Source: Arthonia radiata
Taxonomy: Eukaryota > Ascomycota > Arthoniomycetes > Arthoniales > Arthoniaceae
DNA length: 64,000 nt
Direction: 5' to 3'
NCBI GenBank assembly: GCA_002989075.1
Contig: PSQN01000013.1
Span: forward strand, 1,150,379 to 1,214,378
Made by a program: the position numbers and the translations under genes. Shown piece by piece: positions 1-9,883 of the stretch. The stretch's first letter is position 1. Every line of letters begins with the position of its first letter. The notes beneath the pieces were generated by a model. That model did no database searches and was not told where the DNA came from. It worked only from the letters and a program-made list of their open reading frames with translations.

Positions 1-2
1 CA

Positions 3-2793
3 TCTCCGACTAACACCCGCGAACAAGCCCATCGTCTGGATGATGATCTGCAAATGCTGCAAGTCGAACGTGCTGTCTCAGCAGACTTGGAAACCCAGAC
101 GACAGCCGGTGACAGAGGCACGTCGAATGCGAGATCCTCAAAGACTCGCTCACGCGTCCGACGTGAAGAGGTCATTGACGAGTTCGACACGGCTACCAAC
201 CCGTTACATGAGCGGACTCAGGTCTACAAGCCCCCCGAGAATCCGGAAAACGCTTTCGCCAAGTTCTTCAAGTCGGTACACAACTCCAACTGGGTCGTGC
301 GTTACGTAACTTACATCGCGCCATTGGTTCTCATCCTTCTCGTACCCATCCTGATCGGTTTCCTATTGCCTGCGGCGAAAGGATCCTCGGTCGGTGGCGT
401 AGAGATGGAGTGGTTCTGCATATGGCTACTGGTTGTTTGGCTGACTCTCTGGGCTGGTCGTGTAAGTTGAAGTCCCCTTCGATCTCCAATCTTTGTCTGG
501 TCCTAACGTCTATCATCAGGTTCTTGCCAAGTGTTTGCCATGGCCAATTGGTCTCATATCGAGCCTCTTCACGAACAATAGCAAGAAGTGGCGGGACATG
601 TCCAAGCAGCTTGAGGTGGCTGCTACAATCTTCTTCTGGCAGCTGGGTGTTGAGATCTCTTTCCTTCCGATCATGAGGTCGCACCGAAGTCGCCCAGGTG
701 CCGACCTCAAGTGGACGGGAACGATGAACAAGGTCCTCATCTCTTTCCTCGTTGCTGGTATCCTGAATTTCGCAGAGAAGATTATCATTCAGCTCATTGC
801 GATTAGCTTTCATTTGAGAACTTATTCGGACCGGATTGAGATCAACAAGTTTCAGATCGGAAGTTTGACGAAGCTATACCAGTACTCAAAAATCAAAATT
901 GCCATGGAAGACTCCGAGTTCGAAGTGCCCTCAGGTGGTGGCCACAATAGCGGCAATAATTCTGGTGCGATAACACCTGGCCAATATGTCGAGAAAGCCC
1001 AAAAGACCACCAAAGAGGCGTTCAACAAATTTGGTGACGCAGCTGGCAAGATCGCTGGTGATTTCACCGGCAAGGCTGTCAAGCAGAGCGGCCATCCACA
1101 CCAAGTCGTCCTTAGCTTGCTCTCAACTCCAGGTGGCAGCCAAGTCCTTGCTCGAAGACTATACAGAACCTTCAACAGGCCAGACACGGAATTTGTGGAC
1201 TCTTCAGATCTCACGGATGCATTCGACAACAACGACGAAGCAGAAGCCGCTTTCACTATGTTTGATAAAGATATGAACGGCGACATTTCCATGGAAGAAC
1301 TGGAAGCTGTCTGCGTTGAGATTGGTCGCGAACGCAAGTCGATTACCGCATCGCTCAAGGATTTGGACTCCGTGGTCAGCAAACTTGATGACTGCTTCAC
1401 ATTCATGGTCGCTGTCATTGTCATACTCGTCTTCATCTCGCTTATCTCGACTTCCGCCGCCGGTGTCCTCACCAGTGCTGGTAGTGCCGTCCTGGCTCTC
1501 TCCTGGCTTTTTAGCGCAACGGCCCAGGAGTTCTTGCAGTCCATTATCTTCGTATTCGTCAAGCACCCCTTCGACGTTGGGGACCGTGTGACGGTATACG
1601 GGAATACCGGAGCTTCGTTGACGGGCGATGATTACTTCGTAAAGGAAATCTCGCTTCTCTATACGGAGTTCAAGAAGTTAGAAGGCCACGTCGTTCAAGC
1701 ACCGAACAGTTACCTTAATCAGCTATTCATTCTCAACATGCGACGTTCTGGCGGTCTTGCCGAAGCTGTACCGCTAATCCTCAAGTATGGCACCTCCTTG
1801 GACCAAATTGACAAGCTGCGCCAGAATCTGTTGGACTTCGTCAAGAGTGAGAAGCGCGAGTACCAGTCCAACATCCTTACCGAGCTCAGACAGATTGATG
1901 AGGTGCACTCCATCACTCTGAACGTCATCTTCTTCTTTAAGTCCAACTGGCAGAACGAGTTGCTACGTTTGCAGCGCCGTAACAAGTTCATTTGCGCTCT
2001 CATGTTCGCCATGCAAGAAGCCGGTATCGAAGGACCAAGGATGCGGTACCCCGGCATGCGCGAGCAGTTCCCGGTCTACATACAGCATATGCCATTCGAC
2101 CCTGCTTCCGCCGGGCAAGGTGGCACGCCAGACGACCCGAGGGGCGAGCAAGCAAGAAAAGACCATGCACATGCTCAGACCCAACAGTATGATGGCGCCA
2201 GTTTTGCCGGCGAAACGCATAGAGCTGCAGCTTTCCCAGCTTATCCGGGTGGTGGTCGGCACCGTGGTGAGACGCTGGCTTCTGCGAACAAACGAATGGA
2301 CTTTTCTTTGGGCATGAAGAACATCGCTCCAGGCGACTTGATTGGTGATGTTCATGAGGACCGCGACCGAAGCCAATCGCAAGCAGCGCGTTTTGCTATC
2401 AATGTAAACTCGGCTACTCCTCGATCCAATTCTGTTGCAAGAGATCGCTCGAGTTCTGTCGCGAATGCTCGGTCGTCATCAGTCTCCGACCGACTTCGAC
2501 CTGGAAATCTCATCCACAGAGGCACTGAGCCTGCCGGACGGACCAGCGCAAGTATGCATCGCAACCGCTTTTTCGGTCGCAATGTTAGCCACGAAAGTGA
2601 CCGCATGGAAGAGGGCATGGCAGGCATCCCAGAGGAGAGAAGCGCGGCTCCCAGTCGCATTGACGCACGTAGTGGACTCATCAGCCCTGCTGCGATGCGG
2701 ACAGTGACGGATCACAGCAGCATCGCTGGGCAACAGACGACGCATGTTCCTATGACCGAGACCCACAGACAAGATTTCGGGGCGCCACACTAG
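3..2793 (+). CDS. Mechanosensitive (MscS-family) channel with EF-hand, 5' end outside window
   Basis: Fungal Msy1/Msy2-type channel, a family that in fission yeast sits in ER membranes and controls calcium during hypo-osmotic shock. The frame is open from the window edge, so the start lies upstream; about 910 residues are visible. Exons are 3-461 and 520-2793; the 58-nt intron has donor GTAAGT, a CTAAC branch site and ends ATCATCAG. Exon 1 carries two hydrophobic segments. Exon 2 has further membrane segments, then a canonical EF-hand loop ([12 protein letters not shown], near 1264-1299) directly before the MscS pore and beta domain ([16 protein letters not shown]). The C-terminal 250 residues are Ser/Arg-rich and probably cytosolic. 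The frame stops at TAG 2791-2793 but stays open for 87 more codons (see next entry), so the normal C-terminus may be longer. Confidence 0.9.
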
Positions 2794-3057
2794 GATCCTG
2801 GCGCTTACGAGATGGAAATCCAGAACCCACCGGATCCAAGGCGGTCGAATTCGCCTCTGCTCCGCCGGCCCTCGACAATAGGCACGGACGATGACGATTC
2901 GACTCTGCAAGGGTCCTCAAAGGGAAGCGTTATCGGACCGGTTTCAAGGAACACACGCCGAAGCGAGGGCCACATCCAATGGCGCAACCCAGTGTCACGG
3001 AGAAGACCCGAGCATGATCCTTTCCCAGACACATACTACGGCTTTGATGTACGATGA
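2794..3057 (+). other. In-frame open extension after the MscS gene stop
   Basis: Directly after the TAG of the channel gene the same frame runs 87 codons to TGA at 3055-3057. It begins DPGAYEMEIQNPPDPRR and continues with an acidic and Ser/Arg-rich sequence like the preceding tail. It looks like the natural C-terminus cut off by a single nonsense codon. It could instead be reached by a short intron ending in the CACTAG at 2788-2793, but no strong donor at a typical distance is visible. Confidence 0.5.
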
Positions 3058-4039
3058 AAGAGTGTCCAGCATCGAAGTGTCAACGACAGTCAATACGCGA
3101 GAAAGCGTGTAAGATCAGAAACAAAAGCGAATCATCACAAACCAGCAACAGCGTATGACATTCATGAACTCCACAGCATTTAGACTTGATTTTTACGCGG
3201 CATTCGTGAGCGAAGCCTTGTATGGGAGGAGCATTGAGCATTTGCTCTGCTTGGCGTCTCCTTTATAGATTAATCAAGTGTTCGGACTTGTTCGACCTCT
3301 CTATCATGGACTTCAGCCACCGTGCTTGACGCCAGTGGTCTTTGCGTTCTCTGTCTATGCTCGCGCTGGCGTATCGTGCGTCGCAAGGGCACAGGGCCCG
3401 TTCTTGCTCTTGCTCTTTCTCGCACTCTTCCCCGTGGAGTGAATGCAGGGATCGGCGAGACACGTATGCTGGTTTTGAGTTATGTTTGCTTTGAGCGTGC
3501 GCTACGATGTTGGTTCTGTTAAAATGGTATTGAGAGATGGGGGCGTGGGTAGACTGAATCACTGTAGATGGAACTGCTGGCGGATAGGACTATTGTTAGA
3601 TCGAACCGATGCTGGAGTCTTAAACTGCCAGCTCGAACCGCCGCCCACTCGGAACCAAAGAGACTAATACAACTATGGGACCGTGGGGGATGAGGGGAGA
3701 GAGATGCGGGGAGGGGAGAGGATAGCGAGGAAGGAAAGGAAGGAGGAACGGAGAGGAGAAGAGAGAACAAAGAAGGGGATGTGGTTCGACAGTTGTGTCA
3801 ATTCGTCTATCTATGCTCATTATACCGCCGTGATATCCATACCTACCATACCATAACTTTAAGCTTTCCAAACTTCCTGCGAAGAATAGCGTAGAGGGTT
3901 GATCTGTACAATAATCCCTTCCTGTTTCCTTTTCAGCGCCTGTGTCCTGCGCTCTTCTCGCGCTTCAAAAATGTAGTTCAACCACCTTCATTTCTTCCGA
4001 ACCCTTCTTGTCTTCGCTCATCCCACTCCCCTCGCTCAC
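3058..4039. other. Intergenic between convergent genes, with polypurine tract
   Basis: This is the 3'-to-3' gap between the MscS gene and palI. I see no convincing gene. The + strand is almost purely A/G from about 3686 to 3778 (mixed GGGGA/GAGA/GGAA runs), a low-complexity polypurine tract. Confidence 0.6.
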
Positions 4040-6614
4040 CTAAAGCGCACCACCCACCCCACCCCGTCCTCCACTCATCCCCCTCGCATGCCCCCACCCA
4101 CCCCCAGCACCGCCCGTCGCACCTCCACTCCCAAGCGCAAACTCATTCCCCATCAAGTCCGGCTGCGGCTGCGCCTTCCGCTCACTATAATGACTGCTCC
4201 CGCTCGCCATCCCCCCATTCCTCATGGGTCTTGCAGGTAACGGCGCGTTTCCCCCTCCCGGTCCCCAATTCGGGTTAATGCCCCTCTGGCTGATACTCGT
4301 GAAATTGCTCGTGTCACTGGCCGCGCCGGGAGAGCGACTCCGGCCTAAGGGATCGTCAGAGGAGGAGTGCAAGTCTCCAGGGCTAGGGGACGGGCCGGCG
4401 GTGTAAGTTGACGAGGCGGAGACGCCGCGCATATCCGCGATGTTCGGGCGAAGGTGCCCCGCTGGACTCAGGACAGGAGGATGCACAGCCGCGTGTGCGG
4501 CGGGCGGCGGCGACTGGGTGGGTAGCGGCGGCTCGTCCTGCGCAAAGCGGGGGTCGACGTCCTCGTAGTACGCGCCTTCGCTGCTTTTCCGCGGGCGGGT
4601 GCCGGAGCTGGCGCGGGAATTGCGAGCGGATCTGGAAGCTGAACGGGGACGCACGATGCCGTGCCCGGGGAGTTCGACGGGGGGGACTGTGCGCTGGGCG
4701 CCTTGTTGGGGTTGGGGGGGTAGGGTGTCGGGGAGGGGGAAGGCGGTGTGGAGGGGCCCGCCGGGGACGTTGAGAGGGGAGACGACGGCGGAGGAGGAGG
4801 AGTCGATGCGGCTGGGGAAGTCGGAGGAGGGGAGGGTGGGGCTGAGTGCTGGAGACCCAGAGTGGGCGTCCATTTCTACGGCAGCGCCGATGGGGAGGTC
4901 TTGGCGGAGCGTGGGGACCGGAGGGACTTCTTCTGCGGGAGGTGGGAGACTGCTCGCGCTACGAGCTGGGCTTGGGCTGGGTCGACGACCAGAGAAGCCG
5001 AGGGTGCTGGGGTCGCGGTGGATTTCGGCGCGTGGAGAGGATGAGCCGTCGTTGCGCGCGATGGGGGAGGCGGGACCGCGGTAGGGAACTGCGGCGTCGT
5101 TAAATTGGGGTTGGGTGGTTGTTGGTTCTTGGGGCGGTTTGTAGGCGCCATATTGGGGCTGTGGTGGGTAGTCGTCGTATGGGTTTTGAGGAGCGTAAGG
5201 GTCGGTGGGAGGGTATGGGTTGTTGTTGTAGTTCGGTGGTTGATGTTGATGTTGTTCGTGGCTGCGACCCATCATCGCACCAGCAGCCATCCCTGCGCCA
5301 GCTCCTGCTGCTGCTGCACCCCATGGACCCATACCGCCTTGGTGACCGTGACCCTGTGGTGGTGGTGGTGGGGGCCCACGCATGCCATTGGGCCCTCCTC
5401 TTGGTGGGTAACCGCCTCGTGGAGGATACCCACCCCTCGGCATTGGCGGGCCACCGCGCATCGGGCCGTACCCGCCACGCTGAGGGTAAACACCTTGTCT
5501 TGGGGGAGGGGGCCCACCTCGTCCTCTTACGCCGTACATGGGTGGTTGACCGCCTCTGCCTCGCGGTCCCGGGGCCGCTCCGCCTCCGTAGTACCTATTC
5601 TGCGGAGGCTGCCCGCCCAAACCTTGTCCATCATACTCCGCTGGTGATATTGGACTCACGCGGCCATCACGACTTCGACTTCGGCTGGCAGGCGCACCAG
5701 TCATGATATCGTTCGGTCGACGGCTGCCGCTTCCTTGGCTGCGCGGCGGGTTGGAGCTGTTCGTTCTGATGGACGGTTCGCGACCAGTGAGCGGCGTGCG
5801 GTCATCCTCCTTGCGTGCCTGGCCGTTGTAGGTAGCAAACTGTGGCAGCTTGTCACTCGTTGCGTTGAGAGGTGGTGGAGAGTCTGCGCGCACGAACCCC
5901 GAATCGCTTGAGGCTGGCAAAACAGTCGTAGACGGGTCCTTAACCATCTGAATCTGCGCCTGCTGGTTGTAGTAGGTTTCGCCATTCATCTCAGCATTTT
6001 CTGCAATGCGCTTCTTGCGAGCTTTGCGGCTGACCAAGGTTCTCCGCATGGCACAGATTAAGATGCTGGTGGTCATGCAGATGATCGCTGAAGCCAGGAC
6101 GATCCATCCACCCCATTGTAAGTGTGGTACAAATAGTAGAATATCCACCAAAAATGCGAGAAGTGTGATAAGTAGCGTGGGAAAGCTGAGAATTAGAAGC
6201 CACAGCAGATATACTGGTGAGTGTGAAGGTCCATGAAAGTGTGCAGCACCTGCAAGGAGGGTGCAGACCAGATTGAAGAATGCGGCGATGGGATGGACGA
6301 TGAGGATAGAGGATAGAGAGTGTCGCGCAGAGGTGCCGAAGTTGTAGGCGCCGTCCGCGTCGCTGTTGCACACGCCTGGGACCTCGTCAGCCACGCTTCA
6401 AGCAAGTGCAGAGTCAAGTATACGTACTGGTATCATATGCTATCGAGACGGGAGAGCAGCCGCTCGGTTGACAGTAGCCAAAAACGCCAAAGCTGCAATT
6501 GTTGTATGCGCCGAGGGGTATGGCCTTGACGATTGGAGCTGATATCGTGGAGAGAAGCAGGATGATGAAGGAGATGAGGAATAGGATTGTGAGTGGGGTC
6601 GCCGGTCGCAGCAT
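4040..6614 (-). CDS. palI: PalI/Rim9 ambient-pH signalling membrane protein
   Basis: PalI helps the PalH receptor reach the plasma membrane in the alkaline-pH pathway that activates PacC. Exons are 6614-6428 and 6375-4040 (840 aa). The 52-nt intron has donor GTACGT, a CTGAC branch site and ends CCCAG. The N-terminus starts MLRPATPLTILFL, the family signature, with TM1 at about residues 8-30. A short extracytoplasmic loop contains FGVFGYC. TM2-TM4 lie near residues 84-105, 117-145 and 150-170, with the conserved stretch VDILLFVPHLQWGGW. After SRKARKKRIAENAEM comes a long disordered cytosolic tail rich in Pro, Gly, Tyr and Arg (RGG/PPRGGY-like repeats near residues 310-390), as in filamentous-fungal PalI. 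The length fits filamentous PalI, longer than yeast Rim9. An upstream ATG is unlikely because the family signature begins at this Met. Confidence 0.93.
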
Positions 6615-7686
6615 CGTCGCGGCCTTGGTGTCAAGACAATTGGAGGAGGATTCGAGATTGAAAGTTCAGAGTTGATCGGCGGTGGACTATCGGTGGAGAT
6701 AGTTGGTGAGAAGAGAAAGTCGCTGTTGCGATTGCTGGTGCGTCATTGGCGATTGTGTATGGTGGCTGCGTTGAAGGAGTGCATATGCAGTGAAATCGAG
6801 AATGAGCGTTGTGTGTGAGGCCAATGTGGAGGTGGTGGTGTTGTGCGGTCTGAGCGGGTGTTGGCAAGGAGGGAACGTGACTAGGTCTCTGCCAAGCACT
6901 ATTACTGTAAGGAGCGTGCGCAAACAATTCAGTCAATCTGACCAGCTCGACATTCAGAATTGTTAGATGCAATACTGGCACGTCAGTGAAGACGGCGGAC
7001 AGCGTGAACGTGAAGAGATGCAAGGGAACGGAGGTGTTGGAGGAGATGTGGCCGGGAAAGAATGGAGGAGTCGGGGAGGGGACCGAAAGGGTGTGGGGCC
7101 TGAATCGCGCGCCCTTTTCCGCCCACTTTTGAACCTCGCTCTCGCCTTCACCAAATTTGCATTCTTTCTAGAAGTTGGCCAGGGCCAGTCTGCTTCTCGA
7201 GGGGCTTGCCCATTGCTGGCGATAGCGCCGGCATGGATGGACCGGTGCGCCTGACATCGTGAACCATGATGCCTTTTTCCCCGATAGCCTTTAATCAATA
7301 TTGGCTTCATTTCCCTGCCATGCTCTCCGCCAAACGCGTCCTCCTCGCGCGTGGTGGATGCCGCTTGTCAGGCGCGTTGCATCCGCATGCACGTACGGAT
7401 CACAAACGACGAGACCCTCCCGAACATCCAAACACATCTAGATACCAGTAATAACGCCTTCCAAGCTCGTTTGCAAACAAACGGCCAATGCTGCAAGTCA
7501 AAAGGAGAGGCCTGCCACGAGTGGATCCCCGATCACCATCACACGCGTCGGAACCCTGCAGCACCCAAGCCTCCGACCCCGGCTAGGAGCGCGTAGCCGC
7601 CTCCACGACCTGCCTCATTTCTGCAAATTTGCCAAAACCCCTACGCTCCGCCGGCGCTGTCGAAACGCGGCAGATCTCCAACAGCT
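6615..7686. other. Intergenic, upstream of palI
   Basis: About 1.07 kb between the palI start and the 3' end of atg29, both on the minus strand. It presumably holds the palI promoter. One GCCAAG hexamer, matching the PacC core GCCARG, lies at 6891-6896. I see no gene. Confidence 0.5.
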
Positions 7687-9383
7687 TCACGGCTGTCGCT
7701 GGTTGCTCGTGCTGTATCCTTGATATCGTGAGCGGAGTGCCTGTGACAGGTTGCTGATCCGGCTGCTTGCGACGCCCTTTTGCACGTTGCTGAGGAGCGC
7801 TTCTTCCAGCGCGGATTGAGTCACGCTGGTGTCTTGATTGTTTATCAGATCGAATGCTTCAGGAGGGCGCTGTCTTGCTGTGAGGTTAGGTATGCTTACC
7901 ATCTAAATCGCTGAAGCTGCTGCCCATACTGGGCGTGCCATCACTGCCTTCTCTTCCCTTTCCTTTCTTGCGCGGGTTCAACGCTGCAGGCTCAGCGCGA
8001 TGCCGCGGACTGAGTGTATGCGACTCTGGCGAGCGCTGCGAAGACGGCGTATCGCGATGTTGCATTGGCGCTGCAGACGACGCCGCAGAGCTGACTGAGG
8101 AGTCGACTCTCGTTGTCTCTGGCGCTGGTGCTGCATCCGAAGACGCGTCCGTCTGAGAATTGCTGTCCTGCCGCTGCACTTGGCCACGTAATGTCGCGCC
8201 CATGTCTGAATGCTCGTCCGCTGCTTGAGCGAACGGTAGAAAAGGTGGCTCATCCTCTTCGTCCTCATCTGAAGGCAATTTCGCACGGCTCGCGGCTCCA
8301 CGAAAGCTCGGCCGTCTTGCAGCTGTGAACTTTGCGGGTCGCCGCAAGTACTGACTTCTTTTAGGCTGTGGCTGTTCCTCTTCGGAGTCGGATGACGAAG
8401 ATGTCGAGCTTTGTGAGGGCGGTGATGGAGTGCGCGGTCGCTGTACTGTTTGCTGACTTGCGCGTCGGCTTGTCATCTTGGGCGAGAGGCCCTTATCAGG
8501 CGGTGTGCCACGTTGGAAAGAGGCTTTGGACCGTAGTCCGCCTCTAGATGGAGGGCGATGGGAGCTTTGCGTGACTGTATTGCTCGAGGCGGTCCGAGTG
8601 ATAGGTGTTGCTACACACAAGCTTCAGCAGTCGCGGTGATCATGGGTTCTGATGGTCAACTCACCTTGGCCACGGATTGGGAGATCCAGTAGACCGGCGG
8701 CCGCAGGCTCTAGAATTGCTTGTTGTGCTTGACTCTGCGCAGCCGAGCCTACAGTACTCTCCGCTCGGGGCTCCTTTACGAGGCCTAGTGGAGAAGTTGC
8801 GAACTGCGTGCTAGCCCTTCTCTGCGAAGCGGATGGACCTGCATGCCGACCAGCGGCATCTGATTCCGCTTCATCAGCAGCAATGTCAGTCTTACTGACA
8901 CGGCGCATCTGCTCGCGGACCTGCGATAGCTGACGCTCATAGAGCCATGCCGCTTGTTGCAGGATGAAGGGTAGGGTAACATCGAAGCGAGATGCTCTAC
9001 TCAGCCGTCAGTGGTTCGGGCATTTGGCTGCTCGTCCTGTAACTTGATGCACGCACAGTTCCTTCCCTATCTTGAATCAGCACTTATCACTCAGTCGTGA
9101 AGAAATCGTATGTACAGTCCAACTCCGAGCTCTTGGGGTTATTTGACAGAATCTTCCAAAGCGCTTTGTCTTTGGTCGCATCCCAATCAATCTACCGATC
9201 GATTAATTTTTGCATCACGATCTGTATAGAGGCACATACTAAAGGCGGATCCTCGAAGTCTCCTCGAGGGAATGGAAGTCGGATGAAAGTCGTGTAGTGG
9301 ACTCGATCATCTCTAGGTCGGACCCGCCTTGCTTCATTTTCCTCACTACTTGGCTGTATCTCATCTGACCGCGCATCGTCCAT
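7687..9383 (-). CDS. atg29: Autophagy-related protein Atg29
   Basis: Atg29 belongs to the Atg17 scaffold complex that organises the pre-autophagosomal structure. Six exons: 9383-9240, 9191-9116, 9066-9057, 8996-8665, 8610-7900 and 7832-7687, about 472 aa. All junctions are GT...AG and phase-consistent. The conserved N-terminal domain is assembled across exons 1-4: YTTFIRLPFPRGDFEDPP, then WDATKDKALWKIL, then DWKELASRFDVTLPFILQQ followed by AAWLYERQLSQVREQMRRV. The rest is a Ser/acid-rich disordered region ending in SVTQSALEEALLSNVQKG and SQALRSRY, the usual Atg29 C-terminal motif. Exon 3 is only 10 nt and supplies part of the conserved DWKEL. The ATG at 9383 was chosen because no ATG lies further 5' in this exon. 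Fungal Atg29 outside yeasts is typically 400-500 aa. Confidence 0.88.
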
Positions 9384-9883
9384 GGTAGCGACCAACGCTG
9401 TCAACCAAGTAGATCGTATTCCTATGCAGTGTTCTTGAGATGCTCAGCTCTGGAAAGATGATAAGGTGACAGGGTAGCCCGATTTGGCGTTGCGTGGCGA
9501 AGTCAAAGACTTGCGCACACCAATATACAACTCTTGACCTCAGACTCCATGCAGATATGTTACCAATTCCCAAGCAAGTTACACAACAGCACCAGAGGTC
9601 TCGCACAAGTTCGTAACGACCTTACCGTTAGATGCAGACGTAGTGCACAGCATGTGCGTAGACTCGAAGCCCACTTGCATGGGGGCTACAGCTTCACGAG
9701 AGAGGTATGAAGAGGCAAGCAGATTAGTCAACAAACGTCGCATCGCGTGTATGCGTATCATTAAGATCATCTGGTATTACATAACACATTAGAAAGGAAC
9801 AATAAGTTAATCTTAAGCTGTCACATCCACAGCACTTCCTCCTCTTCATCACCCGCTTCGAACCTACTTAATGATCACCGCGA
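9384..9883. other. Intergenic, upstream of atg29
   Basis: A 500-bp gap between the atg29 start and the 3' end of the next minus-strand gene. I see nothing beyond presumed promoter and 3' UTR sequence. Confidence 0.5.

Noticed and set aside
331-813. Minus-strand and other-frame open frames inside the MscS gene
   Set aside because: They overlap well-supported coding sequence with clear domains; shadow frames.
4408-5706. Plus-strand open frames of 120-195 codons
   Set aside because: Complement of the GC-rich, repetitive palI tail; composition artefact.
6891-6896. GCCAAG hexamer as PacC site upstream of palI
   Set aside because: A single hexamer in 1 kb is expected by chance; not enough to claim regulation.
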